Positions 7,322 through 13,860 of a DNA stretch of 36,055 bases are shown here, piece by piece (the first letter of the stretch is position 1; each line of letters starts with the position of its first letter). The notes beneath the pieces were generated by a model, which did no database searches, was not told the DNA's origin, and was given only the letters and a program-made list of their open reading frames with translations. Both the position numbers and the translations under genes were made by a program. Origin of the DNA: Acidobacteriota bacterium (GTDB lineage: Bacteria > Acidobacteriota > Vicinamibacteria > Vicinamibacterales > UBA2999); contig JACPTI010000141.1 in assembly GCA_016192845.1 (NCBI GenBank), forward strand, positions 1 through 36,055, given 5' to 3'.

Positions 7322-7621
7322 ATGCACGCACGTCGTCTGTGGCTGCTGGTTCCGGCGCTGGTGTTCGTCGCGGGTCCCGTCGACGTGGACGCGCAGGGGC
7401 GCGGGCCGAAGGCGAAGAGTCGCAACGGCAACGGGCCGGCGTTCTGCCGGAGCGGCGCGGGGCATCCCGTGCACGGCTGGCAGTGGTGCCGCGAGAAGGG
7501 CTGGGACCGCGCGGACCGCGACTGGGGCTGGTGGGATCGCGACGACGACCGTCGCGACGACCGCGATCGCGACGATCGCGGGCGCCGTTCGCGAACGAGC
7601 CGGTACCCGTGGCCGTTCTGA
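7322..7621 (+). CDS. Small secreted Arg/Asp/Trp-rich protein
   Basis: 99-aa protein with an N-terminal signal peptide: MHARRLW, a hydrophobic stretch LLVPALVFVAG, and a likely cleavage after VDVDA. The mature part has two cysteines (AFCRS, QWCRE), then a WDRADRDWGWWDRDDDRRDD segment rich in alternating Arg and Asp, ending RYPWPF. GGAGGG at 7313-7318 precedes ATG 7322; an upstream ATG at 7274 lacks such a site and would hide the signal peptide. The family A palindrome begins directly after its TGA. Function unknown; the low-complexity charged tail suggests a surface or periplasmic binding role. Confidence 0.6.
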   Translation: MHARRLWLLVPALVFVAGPVDVDAQGRGPKAKSRNGNGPAFCRSGAGHPVHGWQWCREKGWDRADRDWGWWDRDDDRRDDRDRDDRGRRSRTSRYPWPF

Positions 7622-7630
7622 GTACGTGGC

Positions 7631-7648
7631 GTCCGGCGTCAGCCGGAC
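7631..7648 (+). repeat. Family A palindrome
   Basis: GTCCGGCGTCAGCCGGAC preceded by GTACGTGGC. The conserved flank begins directly after the TGA of the small secreted protein gene. It lies between convergent genes and could also act as a bidirectional transcription stop. Confidence 0.8.
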
Positions 7649-7651
7649 CTC

Positions 7652-8521
7652 TCACGTCTGTGCTGTCAGCTTCCTGCACGCCTCGAGGCCGGCGAACGTC
7701 CGCGCGGGCGCGGCGAGCACGAACCGGTAGCCCTCGCCGAGCACCTTCTCCGCATTCTTGTCGCTCACATGCGGGTGGCCGCACGGGACGCCATGCTCGG
7801 CACAGATGCGGCGGATCGCGGCCATTGCCTCGACGACGGCAGGATGGTCATACTGCCGCGGATAGCCGAGGTTCTGCGACAGGTCGCCCTCACCAATGAG
7901 CACGCCGCCGATCCCCTTCACCTCCTTGAGAATGCGCGGCAGGTTGTCGATCCCCTGCACCTGCTCGCATTGGACGATGACGAGAATCTCGCCCTGCGAG
8001 TTGAGCGGCCAGACGTCGGCCTTCGCGTAGTACTCCTGCTGCGTGATGCCCCAGTAGCGCGCCGCGTGCACCGGGTTGTCGCCGCGCTGCCCCTCGGGCT
8101 CGTAGTACGGCGCCGACTGCGGCCGCGGGTACCGGCACGCCGACACGGCGTTGTACGCCTGCTCCACGGTGCTCACCCGCGGAAAGACGATGCCGTAGGC
8201 GCCGATGTCGAGCACCTGCTTGGCAATCCACTGGTTCATGTCGGCGCCGTTCACCGGCACGCGGACCATCGGCGTCACCGCGGGCGCCACGGTGCCGCGA
8301 TCGAGGATCTGCCGGCGGTTCAGCATGTACTGCAGGCAGTCGCGCAGCAGGTACATGTCGAACGGGTTGTGCTCCAACTCGAAGATGACGCCGTCGTAGG
8401 CCGCGGTCGACAGTGCGACGGCGCTGTCGACCGATGGCGGAGAGAACGTGGCAACCGGGACGCGTCCCTCCTCGAGGGCGCGGATCATGTTGTTGAGGCG
8501 CGGCAGCTGAGGCATTGACAT
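7652..8521 (-). CDS. HpcH/HpaI-family aldolase
   Basis: 289-aa class II pyruvate-type aldolase with a PEP-mutase-like TIM barrel. It would cleave a 4-hydroxy-2-oxo acid to pyruvate (or oxaloacetate) plus a carbonyl compound. Motifs: FELEH (H51), VRVP (R87), VFPRVS near 112-117, VQCEQVQG (metal ligand E186) and IGEGDLSQNLG (metal ligand D213). Near the LigJ gene, a natural substrate is 4-carboxy-4-hydroxy-2-oxoadipate, taking the role usually filled by LigK, but this is inference. It is longer than HpaI (about 265 aa) because of a 30-residue insert near 131-165. The start ATG 8521 is followed at once by a second possible ATG at 8515. Divergent from the PanB-like gene across a family C palindrome. 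Confidence 0.83.
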   Translation of the reverse strand: MSMPQLPRLNNMIRALEEGRVPVATFSPPSVDSAVALSTAAYDGVIFELEHNPFDMYLLRDCLQYMLNRRQILDRGTVAPAVTPMVRVPVNGADMNQWIAKQVLDIGAYGIVFPRVSTVEQAYNAVSACRYPRPQSAPYYEPEGQRGDNPVHAARYWGITQQEYYAKADVWPLNSQGEILVIVQCEQVQGIDNLPRILKEVKGIGGVLIGEGDLSQNLGYPRQYDHPAVVEAMAAIRRICAEHGVPCGHPHVSDKNAEKVLGEGYRFVLAAPARTFAGLEACRKLTAQT

Positions 8522-8531
8522 AGTACTAGCA

Positions 8532-8559
8532 CCCCGCCGCGCAAGCGTGCGCGGCGGGG
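8532..8559. repeat. Family C palindrome
   Basis: CCCCGCCGCGCA (8532-8543) and TGCGCGGCGGGG (8548-8559) form a perfect 12-bp stem with a 4-base loop. It lies between two divergent genes, where both promoters must also be. Confidence 0.85.
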
Positions 8560-8584
8560 GCCCCGCGGTGAATTAGAGAAGAGA

Positions 8585-9394
8585 ATGGAAAACGTGGACG
8601 ACAGGATAACACTCGAGGCGCTGCAGCAGATGAAGCGCGATGGGCGGAAGATCGTCGCGGTCGTGGTGTATGACTACCAGATGGCGCAGATCGTCGACCG
8701 CGCCGGCGTCGACATCGTCTCGGTGGGCGACTCGGTCGGCATCAGCATGTGGGGGCAGGAGAGCGAGCTGGACGTGACGCTCGACCAGATGCTTCTGGCG
8801 TGCAAGGGTGTGCGCCGCGGCGTGGTGCGGGCGCTCGTCAGCTGCGACATGCCGTACGGGCCACTGCAGCAGGGACCCGACGCGGCGGTCCGCGCGGCCA
8901 GGCGGCTCGTCGAGGAAGGCGGTGCCGACCTGGTGAAGCTCGACGCGGCCTCCGAGCATCCCGAAGCGGTGCGCGCCGTCGCCCGCGCGGGCATTCCCGT
9001 GTGGGCGCAGTTCGGCATCACGCCGCACACGGCGGCACGCTATGGTGGAATGGCGAAGGCGGGCCCGGAGCTGGTGGCGGCGCGGACGGACGAATTCGTC
9101 GCCGAGGCGAAGCTGCTCGAAGCGTCGGGCGCGTCGCTGCTCGATTTCACCAACTCCGGCCCCGTGGCCGGTCCGGCGGTGACGCAGGCGGTGGCGATTC
9201 CGGTGATTGGCGGCCTCGGCGGCGGGCCGTGGCTCGACGGCCGCGTGCGCGCCATCGGGAACGCCGTTGGCTATGCGGCCGCCGCGCTCGACGACACGGT
9301 CGATCGCTACGCGAACGTGGCGCGCATCACGCTCGACGCCATCCGAGCCTACGCAGAGGATGTTCGGGGTGGGAGACAGATAAAAGGGAAATAG
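8585..9394 (+). CDS. PanB-like (ketopantoate hydroxymethyltransferase family) protein with altered active site
   Basis: 269-aa TIM-barrel protein clearly related to 3-methyl-2-oxobutanoate hydroxymethyltransferase. It has VYDYQMAQ, VSVGDSVG (metal ligand D49), CDMPYGP (metal ligand D88) and GITPHTAARYGG. The PanB motif VKLEGG is VKLDAA here (D120 for Glu). The catalytic Glu of the PanB motif LECVP is replaced by Thr189 in DFTNS. The GIGAG loop reads GGLGGG. The conserved fold with changed catalytic residue suggests a different carbon-carbon bond reaction, possibly on an oxo-acid from the aromatic pathway, rather than pantothenate synthesis. The start ATG 8585 follows the family C palindrome. 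The alpha/beta hydrolase gene begins 35 bases downstream. Confidence 0.75.
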   Translation: MENVDDRITLEALQQMKRDGRKIVAVVVYDYQMAQIVDRAGVDIVSVGDSVGISMWGQESELDVTLDQMLLACKGVRRGVVRALVSCDMPYGPLQQGPDAAVRAARRLVEEGGADLVKLDAASEHPEAVRAVARAGIPVWAQFGITPHTAARYGGMAKAGPELVAARTDEFVAEAKLLEASGASLLDFTNSGPVAGPAVTQAVAIPVIGGLGGGPWLDGRVRAIGNAVGYAAAALDDTVDRYANVARITLDAIRAYAEDVRGGRQIKGK

Positions 9395-9429
9395 ACTTGC
9401 GACGAGCGTCTACGTTTAGGTCCAGTTTC

Positions 9430-10290
9430 ATGCCAATTGCTGTCATCGACGGGATCACCACCCGCTACGACGTCGTCGGCTCCGGTCCGCCGGTGCTGAT
9501 GTTCGCGCCCGGGGGTTTCGACGCCACGATCGAGAAATGGACGACGCAGGGGATTTACGCGCGGATCCGGCCGGTCGAACACCTCTCGAAGAAGTACAGC
9601 TGCATCGTCTTCGATCGGCGCGAGAGCGGCGAGTCGGGCGGACGGGTCGAGCCGATCTCGTGGGCGCACTACGCGGCGCAGGCAAAGGGGCTGCTCAATC
9701 ACCTCGGCATCGCGCGGGCGCACATCCTGGGGGCCTGCATGGGCTGCCCTCCGGCGCTGGCGCTCGCCGTGGCACAGCCGGAGATCGCCGCGAGCCTGGT
9801 GCTCTACTGGCCGGTCGGCGGCGCGCACTATCGCATCAACAGCCACGCGCGGTTGTCGGAGCACCTCGGGTACGTGCAGGAGCATGGCCTCGACGGCGTG
9901 GTGGCGCTGGTGCAGGCCGAGGGGAAGACGTTCAACCAGGATCCGCGCGGCGGCCTTTGGGCGTCGGTGATTCGCCGCGAGCCCAACTTTGCGCAGGCCT
10001 ATGCGCGGCTCGACGTGAAGCAGTACACCGCGCTCATCGACCAGATTCGCCGCAACCTGTTCGACCGGGACACGGCGCCAGGCGCCGAGCCCGAGGATCT
10101 GCTGCGGCTCGACATCCCGGCGCTCGTGGTTCCGGGGCGCGACAAATCGCACGCGACCTCGGCGGCGCGGTTCCTCGAGGAATGCCTCCCGCGCGCGGAA
10201 TACTGGGATGTGGCCGTGGCGGATCAGACGGAGGCCAGTGTGCCGCCACGGCTGCTTGAATTCCTCGATCGACAGGCAGCGAACGTTTGA
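9430..10290 (+). CDS. Alpha/beta hydrolase with a candidate Cys nucleophile
   Basis: 286-aa alpha/beta-hydrolase fold protein. The oxyanion region is FAPGGFD and the DRRESGES turn is typical. The nucleophile elbow reads GACMG (C103) instead of GxSxG, as in dienelactone hydrolases. The acid is probably the Asp of VVPGRDKSH. The expected C-terminal catalytic His is not obvious, since that region reads VADQTEAS; the His of GRDKSH may serve, or the enzyme is atypical. ATG 9430 is preferred as the first residue of the conserved block; the ribosome-binding site is weak. It follows the PanB-like gene in one operon, so the two may act in sequence. Confidence 0.75.
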   Translation: MPIAVIDGITTRYDVVGSGPPVLMFAPGGFDATIEKWTTQGIYARIRPVEHLSKKYSCIVFDRRESGESGGRVEPISWAHYAAQAKGLLNHLGIARAHILGACMGCPPALALAVAQPEIAASLVLYWPVGGAHYRINSHARLSEHLGYVQEHGLDGVVALVQAEGKTFNQDPRGGLWASVIRREPNFAQAYARLDVKQYTALIDQIRRNLFDRDTAPGAEPEDLLRLDIPALVVPGRDKSHATSAARFLEECLPRAEYWDVAVADQTEASVPPRLLEFLDRQAANV

Positions 10291-10304
10291 TGGGATGGAC
10301 GATC

Positions 10305-10392
10305 GTGGGGCGAGCCTGACCCCGGGCCCCCATCGCGCCTGCGCGATGGGGTGGCGAGCTCGCCCGCGCGAACCCGAAGGGTTCGCGCCACA
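10305..10392 (+). repeat. Composite palindrome: family C nested in family B
   Basis: The element begins GTGGGGCGAGCC and ends GGTTCGCGCCACA as in family B. The first B hairpin is interrupted by a family C palindrome (stem CCCCATCGCGC at 10328-10338 with GCGCGATGGGG at 10341-10351). The second B hairpin, GCGAACCC-GAA-GGGTTCGC, is intact. It fills the gap between the convergent hydrolase and decarboxylase genes, where it may also stop transcription. Confidence 0.8.
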
Positions 10393-10405
10393 AGCCAATC
10401 AATCG

Positions 10406-11341
10406 TCACGCCGTCAGCGCGTGAGTGCTGGCGGGGAAGAGCTCCTCGATCGCGATCGGCCGCGGAATAATCCCCTGCTCGACGGCGTACTGCACCACCG
10501 TCTCGAGCATGCGACGGTTCGGCGCCACGCCGTAGGGCAGCGGATCGCCAATCACTTCCATCACCCGCCGGAACACCTCATCGTCCTTTGAGGGCTCCGG
10601 GATCTCGCTTGCGGCCAGCCGCCGCACGTAGAGGCGCTTGGCTTCGGCAAACGCGTGAAAGAGATCCGGCGCAAGATCGCGGTGCGCCTGGATCAGCTCG
10701 TCCTTGATGACGACGGTGTGGTTGATCGGGTACAGACCGCGCTCGCGCAGCGCGGCGAGGCCGGCGTCCTTCGCGTTCGGGATGAGCGGCTTGATGTCCG
10801 GGGACTCCACCTGCACGCCGATCGCCGCGGGAATCTCGCCCGAGAGGAGCAGCTCGTCCATCTTCCGGCCCGCGTCGATCGGGACGACGTTCGAGGGCGG
10901 CTTCCACTCGGCGACGTGCTCGTCGCCGGAGAGCACCCACGTGATGCGTTTCAGATCGACGCCGTACTGGTGCTGCAGGATGCCGCGCGCCCACACGCCG
11001 GTCGTTACGGTGTAGCCGCGGTTGACGCCCACCTTCCGCCCCTCGAGGTCCTTGGGGCTCTCGATGCCCGATTTCGCGTTGTAGACGACGGCGCCGTGGT
11101 GAAAGGCGCGCATCGGGAAGACCGGGATGGCCGTAAAGCGCTTGCCGTGCGCCTTGGCGGTGAGGTAGGTCGTGATCGCCATCTCGGAGACGTCGAACTC
11201 GAGGCCGCGGACCATGCGCCGGAACGCCTGGATGATCTGCGGCACCTCCTCGAACTCGAGCTCGACGGTCCGCGGCGTGATCGAGCCGTCCTTGAGCGCC
11301 TGCGTGTGTCCCCGGGTGACGAGAGCCGTCTTGAGTCGCAT
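10406..11341 (-). CDS. 4,5-dihydroxyphthalate decarboxylase family protein (Pht5-type)
   Basis: 311-aa cytosolic protein with a periplasmic-binding-protein-like fold but no signal peptide, as known for Pht5. Pht5 decarboxylates 4,5-dihydroxyphthalate to protocatechuate. Recognisable blocks are the N-terminal LKTALVTRGHTQALKDG, the central FDVSEMAITTYL, the VFPMRAFHHGAVVYN and GRKVGVNRGYTVTTGVWARG segments, and the C-terminal PLPYGVAPNRRMLETVVQYA. The length is close to Pht5 (about 330 aa). Together with the Rieske oxygenase and LigJ it supports a phthalate or isomeric dicarboxylate route. A related decarboxylase or a plain substrate-binding protein is possible. The start is ATG 11341; three family A palindromes lie just upstream. 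Confidence 0.8.
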   Translation of the reverse strand: MRLKTALVTRGHTQALKDGSITPRTVELEFEEVPQIIQAFRRMVRGLEFDVSEMAITTYLTAKAHGKRFTAIPVFPMRAFHHGAVVYNAKSGIESPKDLEGRKVGVNRGYTVTTGVWARGILQHQYGVDLKRITWVLSGDEHVAEWKPPSNVVPIDAGRKMDELLLSGEIPAAIGVQVESPDIKPLIPNAKDAGLAALRERGLYPINHTVVIKDELIQAHRDLAPDLFHAFAEAKRLYVRRLAASEIPEPSKDDEVFRRVMEVIGDPLPYGVAPNRRMLETVVQYAVEQGIIPRPIAIEELFPASTHALTA

Positions 11342-11360
11342 TGGGAAATTGGTTCGTCAG

Positions 11361-11454
11361 GTCCGGCTAAAGCCGGACACTACGTACTTCACGGTCCGGC
11401 TGAAGCCGGACACTACGACTCTCAATCGTACGTAGTGTCCGCCTTTAGGCGGAC
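11361..11454. repeat. Three family A palindromes in tandem
   Basis: GTCCGGCTAAAGCCGGAC (11361-11378), GTCCGGCTGAAGCCGGAC (11394-11411) and the variant GTCCGCCTTTAGGCGGAC (11437-11454). The first two have the ACTACG flank on the right, the third has CGTACGTAGT on the left, so the outer copies face each other. They fill most of the divergent region between the Pht5-type gene and the DASS transporter. In the variant, paired base changes keep the stem intact. Confidence 0.85.
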
Positions 11455-11487
11455 CGAGCGAATTGTATTAGGATTTCGAGTTCCCGC

Positions 11488-12981
11488 ATGATTCCGGCCA
11501 CAGCCCCGCCGCCCACCGCCGCCCCGTCGCGAGGCACCACGGCCTACCTGCTGAAGCTGCTGGCCGGGCCCGCGCTGTTCGCCCTGGTCCTGACGCTGCC
11601 GCTCGCCCTCTCGTACCAGGGGCGCGTCGCGCTCGCGACGTTCGCGTGCGCGGTGGTCTGGTGGATGACGCAGCCGATGCCGTGGGCCGTGGCCTCGATG
11701 CTGCCGTTCGTGGTGTTTCCCGCCGCCGGGGTCATGAACATCGGCGACACGACGCGGCTCTACGGGCAGCCGATCTTCTTCTGGATCATGGGCACGGTCC
11801 TGATGGGCTATGCGATCGAGAAGCACGGGCTCGCGCACCGCTTCGCGCTCGCGTTCCTCGCGCTGCCCGGCGTCGGCCGCAAGGCAAGCCGCCTGATGTT
11901 CACCTACATGGGGATGGTCGGGATCCTCTCGATGGCTGTGTCGGACGCCGCGACCGTCGCCATGACCATCCCGATCGGGATGTCGATCGTGCGGCACATC
12001 GGCGCGATCACGGGCGCCCGCCGGGAGGACAAGACGAACTTCGCGGCGTTCATCACGCTGGGGACGATGTACGCGTCGGTCGCCGGCGGGACGGCGACGA
12101 TGATCGGCGTGCCGCACAACGCGATCGCGATGTCGATGCTCGAACGCTTCACGATGCGGCAGCTCGGGTTCTTCGACTGGATGGCGGTCGGCGTGCCCGT
12201 GTTCGTGGTGTCGTTCCTCGGCTTCTACGCGACGCTCTGGATGATGACCCGGCCGGAGATGGAGGATCTGCCGAGCGGCGAGGCGTTCCTGCGCGCGGAG
12301 CGGGCAAAGCTCGGACGGCTGCGGACCAACGAGCGCCGCGTCCTGTTCGTGTTCGCCGTGATGATCATTCTCTTCACGCTGCCGACCTTCGCCGGCCTCG
12401 CGCTCGGGGAGAACCACACCGTCGCGCAGTCGATCAATCGGGCCCTGCCGGTGTTCGCGGTGCCGCCCGCGGTGATGCTGCTGCTCTTCGCGATCCGCTC
12501 CGACTCCGGCGGGGCGCTCCTGTCGTGGAAGGACGCCGAGCAGCAGACGCCGTGGAACGTGATGCTGCTGATTGCCGGCGCCCTGGCGATGACCGACGCG
12601 CTCACCGAGTTCGGCTTCGTCGAGTTCGTCGGCAGTGGGGTCGGAAAGCTCGGGATCGGGCCCGCCGTGCTCCCCTTCTTCGTGGCCGCCGTGGTGGCCG
12701 CGAGCACGAATTTCATGGCCGGCGCCGCCGCGGCGGCGCTTTACTCCAGCATCTTCATCCCGGCGGCCGCCCAGATCGGGTACAACCCCGCCTCGATGGC
12801 CATCCTGATCGCCAACGTTGCGATCGGCATGATCGTGCCGTGGGCGGGGGCAACGAGCGCGACGGCGTTTGCCGGCGGCGAGGTGACGCTCGAGCGGATG
12901 ATCAGGATCGGCATCGTCGCGACGGTGATCTTCGCCGTCGTCACGTCCATCACCCATGTGTTGCTGGCGGGACTGGTATGA
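11488..12981 (+). CDS. DASS-family (SLC13-type) organic anion transporter
   Basis: 497-aa inner-membrane carrier with about 11-12 hydrophobic segments, likely cation-coupled import of a di- or tricarboxylate. Two related substrate/ion-binding repeats are visible: GGTATMIGVPHNAIAMS near 200 and AASTNFMAGAAAAALYSS near 410, corresponding to the SNT motifs of VcINDY-type carriers. Conserved MTQPMPWAVASMLPFVVFP near 52 and WNVMLLIAGALAM near 355 also fit. The N-terminal 20 residues are Pro/Ala/Thr-rich and cytoplasmic. The stop overlaps the next ATG (ATGA), coupling it to a class II aldolase gene. Its probable cargo is a substrate of the neighbouring enzymes, for example an aromatic or aliphatic dicarboxylate. 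Confidence 0.87.
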   Translation: MIPATAPPPTAAPSRGTTAYLLKLLAGPALFALVLTLPLALSYQGRVALATFACAVVWWMTQPMPWAVASMLPFVVFPAAGVMNIGDTTRLYGQPIFFWIMGTVLMGYAIEKHGLAHRFALAFLALPGVGRKASRLMFTYMGMVGILSMAVSDAATVAMTIPIGMSIVRHIGAITGARREDKTNFAAFITLGTMYASVAGGTATMIGVPHNAIAMSMLERFTMRQLGFFDWMAVGVPVFVVSFLGFYATLWMMTRPEMEDLPSGEAFLRAERAKLGRLRTNERRVLFVFAVMIILFTLPTFAGLALGENHTVAQSINRALPVFAVPPAVMLLLFAIRSDSGGALLSWKDAEQQTPWNVMLLIAGALAMTDALTEFGFVEFVGSGVGKLGIGPAVLPFFVAAVVAASTNFMAGAAAAALYSSIFIPAAAQIGYNPASMAILIANVAIGMIVPWAGATSATAFAGGEVTLERMIRIGIVATVIFAVVTSITHVLLAGLV

Positions 12982-13724
12982 AGGTAGCGATTGAGGCGCT
13001 TGAAGAGCTGGTCACGGCCAACCGCATCCTCGCGCGCGAGGGGGTGGTCGACGGGTTCGGCCATGTGAGCATTCGCCACCCGGCGAGGCCCGACCGTTTC
13101 GTCATGTCGCGCGCCCGGGCGCCGGAGTGCATCGAGGTCGGCGACCTGCTCGAGTACACCCTCGACGGCGATCCCATCGATCCGGGCGATCGGAAGTCCT
13201 ACTCGGAGCGGTTCATCCACGGCGGCATCTACCAGGCGCGCCCCGAGGTCCACGCGATCGTTCATCACCACAGTCCGAGCGTCATTCCGTTCGGTGTCAC
13301 CGGCGCGCGGCTGCGTCCGCTGATGCACATGTGCGCGTCGATGGGCTATGACATCCCGACGTGGGACTCGCAGACGAAGTTCGGCGATACGAACCTGCTC
13401 GTCAGCAACATGGCCATGGCGTGCGATCTCGCCGCGGCGCTCGGTCACAGGCCGGTCGCGCTCATGCGGGGGCATGGCGCGGTCGTTGCCGGGCCGTCGC
13501 TGCGCGAGGTGGTGTTCAATGCCATCTATCTGGAGCTGAACGCCGATCTGCAGATGAAGTCGCACGCGCTCGGCGAGGTCACGTGCCTCAGCGAGGGCGA
13601 GGTCCGGGCGTGCCTCGCCACGCGCGCATCCTACACCTTCGAGCGCGCCTGGGAGCGCTGGTGCCGCCGGGCCGGGCGTGCCTACGACGAACGGCCGATG
13701 GAAGGTCCGTTGACCCGCGTCTGA
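12978..13724 (+). CDS. Class II aldolase/adducin-family protein (copy 3)
   Basis: 248-aa zinc-type member of the FucA/AraD fold, most like copy 1 at 2468; both share GHVS-RHP, FVMSR/FLMSR and HSPSV-PF blocks. Catalytic E77 (YSERFIH) and zinc ligands H96/H98 (VHHHSPS) and H166 (RGHGAV) are present. It is coupled to the DASS carrier by a 4-bp overlap, so it probably acts on the imported acid. 3,4-Dihydroxyphthalate decarboxylase is a known activity of this fold and one candidate. The C-terminal extension RAYDERPMEGPLTRV is not seen in copy 2. Confidence 0.83.
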   Translation: MKVAIEALEELVTANRILAREGVVDGFGHVSIRHPARPDRFVMSRARAPECIEVGDLLEYTLDGDPIDPGDRKSYSERFIHGGIYQARPEVHAIVHHHSPSVIPFGVTGARLRPLMHMCASMGYDIPTWDSQTKFGDTNLLVSNMAMACDLAAALGHRPVALMRGHGAVVAGPSLREVVFNAIYLELNADLQMKSHALGEVTCLSEGEVRACLATRASYTFERAWERWCRRAGRAYDERPMEGPLTRV

Positions 13725-13732
13725 TAATCTGA

Positions 13733-13853
13733 CACGGGCCACAGACCCCAACTCCCAACTCCCAACTCCCAAGACGCCAACTCCCAAATTGGGAGTTGTG
13801 GAGTTGGGCGTTGGGAGTTGAACGCCGTGAGTCGGTGTCTTCTGTGGCCCGTG
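13733..13853. repeat. Family E inverted-repeat element (CAACTCCCAA words)
   Basis: The outer arms CACGGGCCACAGA (13733-13745) and TCTGTGGCCCGTG (13841-13853) are perfect complements. Inside are tandem CAACTCC words, then a central hairpin CAACTCCCAA (13778-13787)/TTGGGAGTTG (13789-13798), then the complementary GGAGTTGGGCGTTGGGAGTTG words. The whole 121-bp gap before the EutA-like gene is thus one large imperfect hairpin. A short relative is at 23780-23811. Confidence 0.8.
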
Positions 13854-13860
13854 GAGGCTT

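Noticed and set aside
7631..7648. Family A palindromes as ordinary intrinsic terminators
   Set aside because: None is followed by a T-run, several lie between co-directional genes of one operon, and others lie at divergent promoters; a general terminator role does not explain their placement.
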